NCBI GenBank assembly: GCA_037577475.1
Contig: JBAGJB010000202.1
Coordinates: 992,001 to 1,056,000 of the forward strand
Reading direction: 5' to 3'
Source of the DNA: Chaunax sp. Z400
Taxonomy: Eukaryota; Chordata; Actinopteri; Lophiiformes; Chaunacidae
Length of the DNA: 64,000 bases
This document shows, piece by piece, positions 17,604-27,642 of this stretch (position 1 is the first letter of the stretch; each line of letters opens with the position of its first letter). The notes beneath the pieces were generated by a model that saw only the letters and a list, made by a program, of their open reading frames with translations, was not told the DNA's origin and ran no database searches. The position numbers and the translations under genes were made by a program.

Positions 17604-20600
17604 TTTTTTACTAAACATACTATTTATACTATACATACTATTCATTCTATACATACTATTCATTCTATACATACTACTCATACTATACATACTATACATA
17701 CTATTATTTCTACACATACTACTACTATACATACTATTCATACTATACATATAAATTCTATACATACTATGTATACCATGCATACCATACATACTATTCA
17801 TACTATACATGCCATACATACTATTTATACTATACATACTATTCATACTATACATACTGTTCATTCTACACATACTACTACTATTCATACTATACATACT
17901 ATTCATACTATTCATACTGTACATACTATACATACTATTCATACTGTACATACTATACATACTATTCATACTATACATACTATTCATACTATTCATACTG
18001 TACATACTATACATACTATTCATACTGTACATACTATACATACTATTCATACTGTACATACTATTTATACTATACATACTATACATACTATACATACTAT
18101 TCATACTATTCATACTGTACATACTATACATACTATTCCTACTATACATACTATTCATACTGTACATACTATACATACTATTCATACTATGCATACTATT
18201 CATACTACACATACTAGTCATACTGTACATACTACACATACTATTCATACTGTACATACTATACATACTATTCATACTATACATACTGTACATACTATTC
18301 ATACTATACATACTGTACATACTATTTATACTATACATACTGTACATACTATTTATACTATACATACTACACATACTATTTATACTATACATACTATTTA
18401 TACTATACATACTATTTATACTATACATACTATTCATACTGTACATACTATTCATACTATTCATAATGTACATACTGTACATACTATTCATACTGTACAT
18501 ACTATACATACTACTCATACTATACATACTATTCGTACTATACATACTATACATACTATTCATACTATTCATACTGTACATACTGTACATACTATTCATA
18601 CTATTCATACTGTACATACTATACATACTATTCATACTGTACATACTATACATACTATTCATACTGTACATACTATTCATACTGTACATACTATACATAC
18701 TATTCATGCTATACATACTGTACATACTATTTATACTATTCATACTGTTCATACTATACATACTATTCATACTGTAGATACTATACATATTATTCATACT
18801 GTACATACTATACATAGTATTCATACTGTACATACTATACATACTATACATACTATGCATACTATTCATACTGTACATACTGTACATACTATTCATACTA
18901 TACATACTATTCCTACTATACATACTATTCATACTGTACATACTATACATACTATTCATACTATGCATACTTTTCATACTACGCATACTAGTCATACTGT
19001 ACATACTACACATACTATTCATACTGTACATACTATACATACTATTCATACTATACATACTGTACATACTATTCATACTATTCATACTATACATACTGTA
19101 CATACTATTCATACTACACATACTATTTATACTATACATACTATACATACTGTACATACTATTTATACTATACATACTGTACATACTATTTATACTATAC
19201 ATACTACACATACTATTTATACTATACATACTATTTATACTATACATACTATTCATACTGTACATACTATTCATACTATTCATAATGTACATACTGTACA
19301 TACTATTCATACTGTACATACTATACATACTACTCATACTATACATACTATTCGTACTTTACATACTATACATACTATTCATACTATTCATACTGTACAT
19401 ACTGTACATACTATTCATACTATTCATACTGTACATACTATACATACTATTCATACTGTACATACTATACATACTATTCATACTGTACATACTATTCATA
19501 CTGTACATACTATACATACTATTCATACTGTACATACTATTCATACTGTACATACTATACATACTATTCATGCTATACATACTGTACATACTATTAATAC
19601 TATTCATACTGTTCATACTATACATACTATACATACTATACATACTATGCATACTATTCATACTGTACATACTATACATACTGTACATACTGTACATACT
19701 ATTCATACTGTACATACTCTACATACTATTCATACTGTACATACTATTCATACTATTCATACTATACATACTATTCATACTGTACATACTATACATACTA
19801 TTCATACTAAACATACTGTATATACTACACATACTATTCATACTGTAGATACTATACATATTATTCATACTGTACATACTATACATAGTATCCATACTGT
19901 ACATACTATACATACTATACATACTGTACATACTATACATACTATACATACTGTACCTACTATACATACTATTTATACTATACATACTATTTATACTATA
20001 CATACTATTTATACTATACATACTATTCATACTATACATACTATTCATACTGTACATACTATTCATATTGTACATACTATTCATACTATTCATAATGTAC
20101 ATACTGTACATACTATTCATACTGTACATACTATACATACTACTCATACTATACATACTATTCGTACTATACATACTATACATACTGTACATACTATTTA
20201 TACTATACATACTGTACATACTATTTATACTATACATACTATTTATACTATACATACTATTCATACTGTACATACTATTCATACTATTCATACTGTACAT
20301 ACTATTCATACTATTCATACTGTACATACTATACATACTATTCATACTGTACATACTATACATACTATTCATACTGTACATACTATTCATACTGTACATA
20401 CTATACATACTATTCATGCTATACATACTGTACATACTATTAATACTATTCATACTGTTCATACTATTCATACTATACATACTATACATACTGTACATAC
20501 TGTACATACTATTCATACTGTACATACTGTACATACTATTCATACTGTACATACTATTCATACTATTCATAATGTACATACTATACATACTATTCATACT

Positions 20601-20972
20601 GTACATACTATACATACTATTCATACTGTACATACTATTTATACTATACATACTATACATACTATGCATACTATTCATACTGTACATACTATACATACTG
20701 TACATACTGTACATACTATTCATACTGTACATACTGTACATACTATTCATACTGTACATACTGTACATACTATTCATACTATACATACTATTCATACTGT
20801 ACATACTATACATACTATTCATACTAAACATACTGTATATACTACACATACTATTCATACTGTAGATACTATACATATTATTCATACTGTACATACTATA
20901 CATAGTATCCATACTGTACATACTATACATACTATACATACTGTACATACTATACATACTATACATACTGTA
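17604..20972 (+). repeat. Satellite segment L6, host unit of the retrotransposon
   Basis: It opens with a full T6 cassette. From about 18.74 kb to the insertion point its rare variants (CTGTAGATAC, TTTTCATACTACGC, CGTACTTTAC, CATACTCTACATAC, CATAGTATCCATACTG) follow the order seen in the 4.2-4.9 kb units at 38-52 kb, offset by about 20.3 kb. It is therefore the left half of a further copy of that unit, split by the element and resuming at 28332. Confidence 0.8.
20968..20972 (-). repeat. Target-site duplication, left copy
   Basis: CTGTA lies directly before the left LTR and is repeated directly after the right LTR at 28327-28331. Five bp is the usual duplication length for BEL/Pao integrases. 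The motif is also frequent in the array, so chance identity is possible, but both LTR ends then fall exactly on TG and CA. Confidence 0.85.
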
Positions 20973-21656
20973 TGTACTGTCCTCTCTATGTGTTGTACTT
21001 CCAAAGTGTTAACATAGATAGACAGCAAGCCAAACTCCTTTTCAAGAGCCAGGAAGTGAGCGCTCTTGCTCCTTTAATGACTTCTTTTTACAGCAGGTAA
21101 GTCAGGTTGACAACATTGAATTGGAGTAAAACTAGAAAAGAAAATACAAAATATACTGAACTGGACTGTTATAATAAAACAGGTAAATATGAACAGTCTA
21201 GTAATTTGTAAGAACAATATGTATCCAGAAACTAAATATTAGCACTGGCAGTACTATAAATGATACATCAAGTGAGTAGCAGATATGTATACAGCAGTAC
21301 TGTTACCTCATTAGCTCAAACATCAAATGTGTACAAACGTGAAAATATGTTCATAAAAACTCATAGATATAAACTGTCAAGCATGTAGAGAACATCTATA
21401 ACTTACAGCCATTGCTTTCTGAGGGATTCACACGGAGGATTGCTTTAGGTTTAACAGGAGAACCAGGCAGATTTTACCGTGCTTTTTCTGTTTACAGGTA
21501 CTTCTACTTCCTACTTCCTGTTTCCTGTACCTTTCTGATTTCAAAATAAAACCATGAACCACAAAACCAGCAATACTTTGTGGAAACAACAACACACCTA
21601 TCTTTTAACAGTCAACTTTTTCTCTTTAACACATTAAACACATTCCGGGCAGAACA
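20973..21656 (-). repeat. 3' LTR of the BEL/Pao element
   Basis: The 684-bp terminal repeat matches 27643-28326 at a constant offset of 6670 bp with no mismatch seen by eye. In element orientation it starts TGTTCTGCCCGG and ends GGACAGTACA. It should supply the 3' processing site of the transcript. ATTAAA on the minus strand at 21078-21073 is a possible poly(A) signal. No clear TATA box was recognised. Confidence 0.95.
21073..21078 (-). promoter_or_regulatory. Possible poly(A) signal in the 3' LTR
   Basis: The minus strand reads ATTAAA here, about 100 bp before the element's 3' end. No minus-strand AATAAA was noticed in the LTR. ATTAAA is the commonest natural variant of the signal, but a six-base match is weak evidence. 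The 5' LTR has the same motif at 27743-27748. Confidence 0.3.
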
Positions 21657-21666
21657 CTCCCCGTCT
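21657..21666 (-). other. Polypurine tract of the element
   Basis: The minus strand reads AGACGGGGAG directly before the TG that opens the 3' LTR. A purine run abutting the 3' LTR is where plus-strand DNA synthesis is primed in LTR elements. The tract is short and broken by one C. Its position fixes the LTR boundary independently of the target duplication. Confidence 0.7.
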
Positions 21667-21691
21667 GGCATTCGCTGATGCCACTTATGAT
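21667..21691 (-). other. Element 3' untranslated stretch
   Basis: Only about 35 bp lie between the gag-pol stop codon (TAA at 21694-21692) and the 3' LTR, including the polypurine tract. There is no room for an env or accessory gene downstream of pol. Confidence 0.85.
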
Positions 21692-24600
21692 TTAACTGTC
21701 CTTACTTGACCTTTGACCTTCTCTCGGCAGGAGCAACACAACGTCAGAGACAGGCCTTAAGAATGTCTTTACTTTGTCTTGTGATGATGTCCTGACCTCG
21801 ATTTTGCGGACTTTGCCATCACTGCTTGGGAGTGTGGAGGTGACCAGACCCATTGGCCACTCGTTGCGAGGTGCTTGGTCTTGTTTGAGAAGCACAACGT
21901 CCCCAACTTGCAGGTTTCGACATGCTGTGTGCCACTTGCGTCTTGGCTGAAGAGTATGGAGATATTCATTCCTCCATCGGGACCAGAACTCATTTGCCAG
22001 TGCCTGCACTTGTCTCCACTGACACTTGAAAAGATCCTTTTCGTTGAAACTGCCAGCTGGAGCAGGCATACTTGGTTTTTGGGTTAGGAGCATAGCAGGC
22101 GTCAGCAGCATTGGTGAAGAAGGATCAGAGGAGACGGGGACTAATGGTCTTGCATTGATGATAGCAGACACCTCTGCCATCAGAGTACAGAGCACTTCAT
22201 GAGTCAGGTGAGTATGTCTGGTTTGCAGCAACATGCAGTCGAGTATCCTCCGGGTTACGCCAATCATGCGTTCCCAGACTCCTCCCATGTGGGATGCATG
22301 TGGGGGGTTGAATTCCCATGTACAACCATTCTCGTGGAGGAACTTCAGGATGTTGGTTTGACTTGGATCATCCCGTCCCATGCCCAGTTCCGAACTGGCT
22401 CCAACAAAATTTGTGCCTCTGTCCGATCTCAGCTGCTTAGCTGGCCCTCTTATTGCAAAAAACCTTCGCAGGGCGTTGATGCAACTGTTGGTGTCCATAG
22501 ACTCTATGACTTCCACATGTACAGCTCTGGTACTCATGCATGTAAAAAGAATAGCCCACCGCTTACTCTGGGCTGCTCCACCCCTTGTGCGTCGGGTGAC
22601 CACATTCCAGGGCCCAAAAACATCCAGTCCCACATATGTAAATGGTGGGGATGTGCTCAGACGTTCTGGTGGGAGATCGGCCATTTTTTGGGTCTCAAGT
22701 TTTCCCCTCAGCTTGCGGCATGTGACACAGTGATGAAGAATTGAACTTATTAGCCTCTTGCCAGCAACAATCCACAGGCCACCTGCCCTGATCGCTCCCT
22801 CTGTGAACTGCCGCCCTTGATGTTTCACCTTTGTGTGGTAATGACTCACCAGTAGTCTTGTGATGTGACTTTGTTTTGGGAGAATAATAGGATTTTTTAC
22901 CTCAGGATTGACTGATGCATGTCTCAGACGTCCTCCAGTCAGCAGGATCTCATCACACATGAAAGGATCAAGATCCAGGATTGCACTTGATCTTGAGATT
23001 GCTCTGTTCTCTTGTAGGGCAGCATACTCTTCTGGATAAGCATCCCTTTGGACAGACTTGAGTATGACCAGCTTTGCTGCTGCCAACTCCTCTGGAGTGC
23101 GAGGTTTGTTGCACTGATGCCATCTTTTACATGTATCTGATGAGTCTGACCTGTACGAACGAGCCTGGTGGATCAAGAAGGAAACCGCTCTCAGCAGAGA
23201 CTCCCAGGAAGAGAAGCGTTGGAACCGTTCTGAGGTAAGTTTAGCTTCATTTATGTAAGTAGCAAGTGTGGTCAGCTGAGGTCTCACATCCACGTCTACT
23301 CCTGGATCCACTAGCTCAAAGGACTCATGTGTTTCAGACTGAAGGGGTTTGTGAAGGAACGCTGGTCCTGTAAACCACATGGTGTCAGCGAGCCGCGATG
23401 CAGGTACGGACCTGGTGGCCAGATCAGCTGGATTTTGATCTGAAGGCACATAGTACCACTGTTGTGGAGAAGTTGTCCGACGTATACGGTGAACACGGTT
23501 GTGAACGTATACAAAAAATCGCCTGGAGTCGTTGTGAATATATCCAAGGACAACTTTGCTGTCACAATAAAATTTGACCACGTCTGGCTTGTGGTCAAGC
23601 TCATCGAGGATCAGTTCAGCCATTTCAACGGCCAGCACAGCTCCGCACAGTTCAAGGCGCGGGATAGTGGGCTCAGGCTGAGGGGCTAGCTTTGCTTTTC
23701 CGAGCACAAAGCCAACTTTACACTGCCCTCCTGTCGTGATGACTCTCAGGTAAGCTACCGCTCCGATAGCCCAGTTAGAAGCGTCAGAGAACAGACATAA
23801 CTCAGACTGTGTGGCACTGGAGAAGGACTGCTGAATGTATGAGCGAGGAATGTGGAGGCTGCTCAACTCTTGTAGCGATTTTTTCCATGTTTCCCACTTG
23901 ATAAACTTGTCTGCAGGAAGTTCGGTGTCCCAGTCATGAATGTCAGCAGAAAGTTCCCTGAGTAGTGCTCGTCCCTGAATTGTCACTGGCGCAACCAAGC
24001 CCAATGGGTCAAAAAGGCTATTGACTGTGGACAGCACTCCACGTCGGGTGAATGGCTTGTCATCGACTGCTACTCTGAATGTGAAGGTGTCAGAGTCTAT
24101 GTTCCAACACAAACCAAGGCTTCTTTGTACAGGCAAAGCTTCCTCATCGAGGCCTAAGTCTTTCAGGCCTGCAGCCAGGTCCCCAGGTGTGAAGGCTTGC
24201 ATCACTGTGATGCTGTTTGAGGCAATTTTGTGCAGTTTCAGATTTGATTCCCCCAGTGAAGCTTGAGTGCGCTTAAGCAGGTCGATTGCCTCAGTCTCCG
24301 TTGAGAGGGAGATGAGCCCGTCATCTACATAAAAGTGTCTGTCGACGAAGTGGCGTGAGCCGGATCCATACTTCTGCTCACCTGCTTGGGCTGCTCTTCG
24401 AAGGCCATATATGGCTACTGCAGGTGAGGGGCTGTTCCCAAACACATGCACTCGCATTCGGTACTCTGTCACCTCCTTAGTCAGGTCATTATCCTTATGC
24501 CAGAGGAATCTTAAGAAGTTTCTGTGGTCTTCTCTCACCAAGAAACCGTAGAACATTTGTTGAATGTCAGCTGTGAGTGCGACAACTTCCTTTCTGAACC

Positions 24601-27600
24601 TGAGCAGCACTCCGAGCAGGGAGTTATTTAGATCAGGGCCCGAAAGCAGGACACTGTTGAGGGAGAGGCCCTCTTCTTGAGCACTTGAGTCAAAAACAAC
24701 TCGTATTTGACCCGGTTTTTGGGGGTGGTACACCCCGAAAATGGGTAGGTACCAACACTCTTCATTTTCGTGGAGAGGGGGTGCTTCCTCAGCATGCCTG
24801 TTGTCAAAGAGCTTCTCCATAAAAGCAACAAACTGTTCTTTCATTTCAGGATTTTTGTTCAAGGCACGTTGCAAGGAGCGGAGGCGGGAGAGAGCTTGAG
24901 CTCTGTTGTTTGGGAGACGTGGTCTGGGCAACCTGAATGGTAGGGGAGCGATCCAGCTGTTTTGTTCATCTCTCTGAAACTCCGTTTCCATGATCTCCAG
25001 AAATGTCTCATCCTCGAAAGACAAGGCAGGTTTGTTATCGTTGTCTGTTCTCACAAACACGTCCATTCCAAGTTTGTCTTTGGCAGGCACAACAGAAGTA
25101 GCACAACTAGACAGATGAGCGGAGATACAGCGTCTGTTCTCCCCGCCGTAGCCTGCTTTCTCTTTAAGGCTGATGTGATCATGACATGGTGTCAGAAAAG
25201 ACGGACGTCCATTTTTCAGGACGTTGGTCTTGAAGACAGATACATTGGGTTTGTGGGTACTGGCGATGCAAACTTCTCCTACTATCACCCACCCTAAGTC
25301 CAAACGCTGGGCAAAAGGGGCATTGTGGGGCCCATTGATTTGCTGCCTCACCTTGTGAACACGTATGAGGTCTCTCCCCAGCAGGATTAAGATCTGTGCT
25401 TCAGGATCGATCCTTGGGATGTAAGGTGCCAAGGAACTCAGGTGAGCGTGGGAAAGAGCAACCTCTGGTGAGGGAATTTCTGATCTGTTACTCATGATCT
25501 CATTACATTCAATGAGTGGAGGTAAGTCCAAACACACTTCACCATTCACCGCTTCTATCTTAAAACCAACTGCCTTCCTTCCAGTCATTTCAGTGGTTCC
25601 AGCACAGGTCCTCATCAGGTAAGGTGCATGGCTTCCATGGATGTCAAAGAGCTGGAAAAACTCTGATTTGGCCAGCGAGCGATTGCTCTGATCGTCAAGA
25701 ATGGCATACATTTTGACTGAGCGTTCTCTTTGTCCTTGTGGGAAAACTTGCACTAGGCATATCTTTGCACAAGATCGTGCCGGGAGACCTTCTCCACAGA
25801 CCTCGGTGCACCTTGAGCTTATCTCTGGAAGAGAACTGTTTTGCTGTTCTCTGTCTGACTCTGTCGTAGGAGCCATTGGAGATGAGAAGAAAGTGTCTGG
25901 ATGCATGACTGTGCAGTGTTGATTACTCTCACACTCGTTACATTTCAGCTCCACTGGACATTCTCTTGCCAGATGATCGGCCGAGCAGCATCTGAAACAA
26001 CGTCTGTGTTCTTTTAGTAATTTCTTGCGCTCTGTGAGTGGCTTCATTTTAAAGGCTCTACATTTCTCCAGAGGATGAGTTTTATTGTGAATTGGACAGA
26101 ACTTAGATGTATCAGTATTGTTTTTCTTTTCAGTCCCTGTTCTATGCATTGAGCTTGAATCTGCTGTTGCTGAAACATCTGTCCTATGCACAGATATAGC
26201 TGTCCTCACTGCATCATGCCTTGCCATGGACCTTTCAATGCGGTACTGAGTGCGGTTGCTGTTTGTCAATACAAAGCTAGGATCATTTCTGGCTTTTGCC
26301 TGACTTGTGACAAAGTCAGCAAAGAAGGAGAAAGGAGGAAAGCAAACCTTGTATTGTTCTTTGTAACGTGAACCAGCCGACAGCCATTTTTCTTGTAAGC
26401 CCGGTGGCAGCTTTTCAACGATGGGATTAATCCCTCGAGGTGTGTCAAGGTAGCTGAGTCCAGGTAAGTACCCATCCTCCTTAGCCGAGAGTAGCTCCAT
26501 GAGCAGGTCACTAAGTTCTCTTAACTTAATGTTCTCTTTTGAAGTGAGACGAGGAAAACTGTCCAGCCGCTTAAATAAAGCATTCTCTATCACTTCAGGG
26601 GTGGCGTAGCACTCTTCGAGTCTTGACCAAGATAAATCGAGTGCAGCTTGAGGGTTATTAACATGGACAGCTCGTAGTCTTTTAATGTGTTCAGATGACT
26701 CCTTTCCAAGCCATTTTACAAGCAGATCCAACTCCTCGCTGGCTGTTAGCTCTAAGCCCTGAGTTGCATTGAAGAAGGAGGACTGCCAGGCTCTGAAGCT
26801 CTCAGGCTGGTCATCGAATTTAGTAAGCCCTGTGGTTACCAACTCCCTGCGGGCGAGGTACTTAGCAAAGTCTATCATGTTAGCAGCTGGAGTGGTAGGA
26901 GATATCTGTGTGTTGTTCCCTGGGAAATTATCTGAGTAACTTGCTTGCCTGAATGAAGAGGAGCCCCACTCCTGATTGGTTTTAAAGGAACACTGAGGGT
27001 GCTGAAGGTGTGAGCTGGGGTGGTGAGGCATATGTGTCTGGTGCTCTGGTGCTGGTAAGTATTCACTCTGCTTTATGTGTCTTGGCGTTATGGGCGTGAC
27101 ATCACAGTGATGTGGAGAGCTTAGCTCAGGGGCTTTCTGCTTTGTTAATGGCATTGTATTGTTAATATGGAGAGAAGGAGGTATATCCGTTGAGGGTGTG
27201 GCAGATTTGATGCTGACCTGAGTTTGATGTTCCAGGTAAGCTTCTGTTCGCTGTCTTATTATCTGTGGTGAGACGCCGCTCCTGGCGCTACGCATATCCT
27301 CACATTCCGTCCCTGCAGCAGCTTCTAAAACTTCAGCCTCTGCGATGGCAGCAGCAGCTGCTTTTTCCAGTTCTAGTGTCTCCAAGTCTGCTTGTAAGGT
27401 AGCCTTTTCCAAATCTAGTTTGGCTTTCTGTTTTTTCAGTTCCGACTCCTTTTGTGCAAACGTGACCCTTGTGCGGGCAGCTTCAGCTTTGGCTCTTGCT
27501 TTAGCAGCAGCGCTGGATACTGACAACTTGGAAGATGATGTTTGCTTTGAGCTGGACACTGATGATGACTTTTCATCTTTATCTGTTGTCTGGGGTTCCA

Positions 27601-27601
27601 T
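21692..27601 (-). CDS. Gag-Pol polyprotein of a BEL/Pao retrotransposon
   Basis: A single 1969-residue frame encodes all proteins of the element. In order: an alanine/lysine/glutamate-rich probable coiled coil (about 28-97), a Gag region of the DUF1759 type (about 245-440), a CCHC zinc knuckle (C535, C538, H543, C548), an aspartic protease (D636-D637-Q638-S639, with a LLGRDL motif near 740), reverse transcriptase (D1012 and YVDD at 1091-1094), RNase H (D1273, E1317, D1347, D1393), integrase (H1589, H1594, C1625, C1628; D1660, D1727, E1777) and a C-terminal DUF5641-like region (about 1865-1962). The chosen ATG is 41 bp after the 5' LTR. Gag and Pol share one frame, usual in BEL/Pao, so separation must rely on proteolysis. 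There are no stops or frameshifts, and all expected catalytic residues are present. It is not a host gene. Confidence 0.97.
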   Translation of the reverse strand: MEPQTTDKDEKSSSVSSSKQTSSSKLSVSSAAAKARAKAEAARTRVTFAQKESELKKQKAKLDLEKATLQADLETLELEKAAAAAIAEAEVLEAAAGTECEDMRSARSGVSPQIIRQRTEAYLEHQTQVSIKSATPSTDIPPSLHINNTMPLTKQKAPELSSPHHCDVTPITPRHIKQSEYLPAPEHQTHMPHHPSSHLQHPQCSFKTNQEWGSSSFRQASYSDNFPGNNTQISPTTPAANMIDFAKYLARRELVTTGLTKFDDQPESFRAWQSSFFNATQGLELTASEELDLLVKWLGKESSEHIKRLRAVHVNNPQAALDLSWSRLEECYATPEVIENALFKRLDSFPRLTSKENIKLRELSDLLMELLSAKEDGYLPGLSYLDTPRGINPIVEKLPPGLQEKWLSAGSRYKEQYKVCFPPFSFFADFVTSQAKARNDPSFVLTNSNRTQYRIERSMARHDAVRTAISVHRTDVSATADSSSMHRTGTEKKNNTDTSKFCPIHNKTHPLEKCRAFKMKPLTERKKLLKEHRRCFRCCSADHLARECPVELKCNECESNQHCTVMHPDTFFSSPMAPTTESDREQQNSSLPEISSRCTEVCGEGLPARSCAKICLVQVFPQGQRERSVKMYAILDDQSNRSLAKSEFFQLFDIHGSHAPYLMRTCAGTTEMTGRKAVGFKIEAVNGEVCLDLPPLIECNEIMSNRSEIPSPEVALSHAHLSSLAPYIPRIDPEAQILILLGRDLIRVHKVRQQINGPHNAPFAQRLDLGWVIVGEVCIASTHKPNVSVFKTNVLKNGRPSFLTPCHDHISLKEKAGYGGENRRCISAHLSSCATSVVPAKDKLGMDVFVRTDNDNKPALSFEDETFLEIMETEFQRDEQNSWIAPLPFRLPRPRLPNNRAQALSRLRSLQRALNKNPEMKEQFVAFMEKLFDNRHAEEAPPLHENEECWYLPIFGVYHPQKPGQIRVVFDSSAQEEGLSLNSVLLSGPDLNNSLLGVLLRFRKEVVALTADIQQMFYGFLVREDHRNFLRFLWHKDNDLTKEVTEYRMRVHVFGNSPSPAVAIYGLRRAAQAGEQKYGSGSRHFVDRHFYVDDGLISLSTETEAIDLLKRTQASLGESNLKLHKIASNSITVMQAFTPGDLAAGLKDLGLDEEALPVQRSLGLCWNIDSDTFTFRVAVDDKPFTRRGVLSTVNSLFDPLGLVAPVTIQGRALLRELSADIHDWDTELPADKFIKWETWKKSLQELSSLHIPRSYIQQSFSSATQSELCLFSDASNWAIGAVAYLRVITTGGQCKVGFVLGKAKLAPQPEPTIPRLELCGAVLAVEMAELILDELDHKPDVVKFYCDSKVVLGYIHNDSRRFFVYVHNRVHRIRRTTSPQQWYYVPSDQNPADLATRSVPASRLADTMWFTGPAFLHKPLQSETHESFELVDPGVDVDVRPQLTTLATYINEAKLTSERFQRFSSWESLLRAVSFLIHQARSYRSDSSDTCKRWHQCNKPRTPEELAAAKLVILKSVQRDAYPEEYAALQENRAISRSSAILDLDPFMCDEILLTGGRLRHASVNPEVKNPIILPKQSHITRLLVSHYHTKVKHQGRQFTEGAIRAGGLWIVAGKRLISSILHHCVTCRKLRGKLETQKMADLPPERLSTSPPFTYVGLDVFGPWNVVTRRTRGGAAQSKRWAILFTCMSTRAVHVEVIESMDTNSCINALRRFFAIRGPAKQLRSDRGTNFVGASSELGMGRDDPSQTNILKFLHENGCTWEFNPPHASHMGGVWERMIGVTRRILDCMLLQTRHTHLTHEVLCTLMAEVSAIINARPLVPVSSDPSSPMLLTPAMLLTQKPSMPAPAGSFNEKDLFKCQWRQVQALANEFWSRWRNEYLHTLQPRRKWHTACRNLQVGDVVLLKQDQAPRNEWPMGLVTSTLPSSDGKVRKIEVRTSSQDKVKTFLRPVSDVVLLLPREGQRSSKDS
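21716..22009 (-). other. C-terminal integrase extension (DUF5641-like)
   Basis: Residues about 1865-1962 include FWSRWRNEYLHTLQPRRKW and VGDVVLLKQDQAPRNEWP, then a beta-rich stretch. This resembles the DUF5641 region at the end of BEL/Pao polyproteins, thought to correspond to the DNA-binding C-terminal integrase domain. Assignment is by motif memory only. Confidence 0.75.
22022..22894 (-). other. Integrase: zinc-binding and catalytic core
   Basis: The N-terminal HHCC zinc finger is formed by H1589 and H1594 (YHTKVKHQG) with C1625 and C1628 (CVTC). The catalytic triad is D1660 (VGLDVFGPW), D1727 (RSDRGTNF) and E1777 (GGVWERMIG). The last two are 50 residues apart, longer than the 35 spacing of retroviruses but as I recall it for BEL/Pao. 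The 5-bp duplication at this insertion is consistent with this integrase. Confidence 0.93.
23387..23809 (-). other. RNase H domain
   Basis: Residues about 1265-1405 contain the four acidic catalytic residues in order: D1273 in LFSDASNWA, E1317 in PRLELCGA, D1347 in FYCDSKVV and D1393 in NPADLATR. This domain degrades the RNA strand of the RNA-DNA hybrid during reverse transcription. It looks intact. Confidence 0.93.
24212..24784 (-). other. Reverse transcriptase domain core
   Basis: The domain includes the template-grip region IRVVFDSSA (about 966-974), the first catalytic aspartate in ALTADIQQMF (D1012), FGNSPSPA (about 1054-1061) and the YVDD box at residues 1091-1094 (24331-24320). All three metal-binding aspartates are present. 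FxNSPxxA and YVDD are typical of BEL/Pao RTs. Confidence 0.95.
25307..25774 (-). other. Aspartic protease domain
   Basis: The active-site segment AILDDQSNRSLA (residues 633-644) and the downstream hydrophobic LILLGRDLI (about 738-746) fit a retropepsin fold that would act as a dimer to cleave the polyprotein. The motif is D-D-Q-S, where most retropepsins have D-T/S-G. Domain limits are estimated. Confidence 0.8.
25802..27601 (-). other. Gag region of the polyprotein (residues 1-600)
   Basis: The N-terminus is Ser-rich, then strongly charged and alanine-rich over residues 28-97 with heptad-like spacing, suggesting a coiled coil for particle assembly. A proline- and histidine-rich linker (about 110-240) follows. 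The section from residue 245 (FAKYLARRELV) to about 440 matches the DUF1759 Gag style of BEL/Pao, with a WLGKE segment near 297. The region ends in cysteine-rich nucleocapsid sequence. Boundaries are approximate. Confidence 0.85.
25958..25999 (-). other. CCHC zinc knuckle (nucleocapsid)
   Basis: Residues 535-548 read CFRCCSADHLAREC, an exact C-x2-C-x4-H-x4-C zinc knuckle, the RNA-packaging motif of retroelement nucleocapsids. Further paired Cys and His residues flank it: CPIHNKTHPLEKC at about 502-514 and CNECESNQHC at 554-563. They give the extended zinc-binding cluster characteristic of BEL/Pao Gag. Confidence 0.92.
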
Positions 27602-27642
27602 AACTCCGGCGGATGAATCCTTCTAATAATATGGCTTTTTAC
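27602..27642 (-). other. Element leader; primer-binding site not recognised
   Basis: Only 41 bp separate the 5' LTR from the gag-pol ATG. In element orientation they begin GTAAAAAGCC right after the LTR. No TGG-initiated stretch matching a tRNA 3' end that I recognise follows the LTR. The primer-binding site is either unconventional or overlaps the LTR end or coding start. Confidence 0.6.

Larger units (their letters stand above)
1..20972 (+). repeat. 9-bp satellite array, left part
   Basis: This block is an uninterrupted tandem array whose unit is CATACT plus a variable triplet (ATA, ATT or GTA, rarely TTA, CTA or AGA). Substitutions occur mostly in the last triplet, and the plus strand is nearly free of G outside the GTA variant. 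No coding gene, RNA gene or unrelated insertion is visible. Long open frames here are tripeptide repeats caused by the 3n unit length. The array stops exactly at the target-site duplication of the retrotransposon. It is non-coding satellite or macrosatellite DNA; its chromosomal location cannot be told from the sequence. Confidence 0.97.

Noticed and set aside
1..20972. CRISPR array
   Set aside because: Repeats are 9 bp with no unique spacers, and the window is eukaryotic.
1..20972. Telomeric or centromeric DNA
   Set aside because: The unit is not TTAGGG-like, and nothing in the sequence marks a centromere. A pericentromeric or subtelomeric position is possible but unsupported.
20978..20980. 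LTR starting at the TG of TGTCCTC (20978) instead of 20973
   Set aside because: The five bases before it (TGTAC) do not match the bases after the right LTR (CTGTA), whereas the start at 20973 gives an exact 5-bp duplication.
21657..21691. env gene downstream of pol
   Set aside because: Only 35 bp separate the pol stop from the LTR; the element has no envelope gene.
21769..21993. Small open frame overlapping the 3' end of gag-pol, and similar short plus-strand frames at 22199-22744, 24962-25297 and 27345-27626
   Set aside because: All lie inside the gag-pol frame in other phases, lack recognisable domains and start contexts, and are shadows of the real coding frame.
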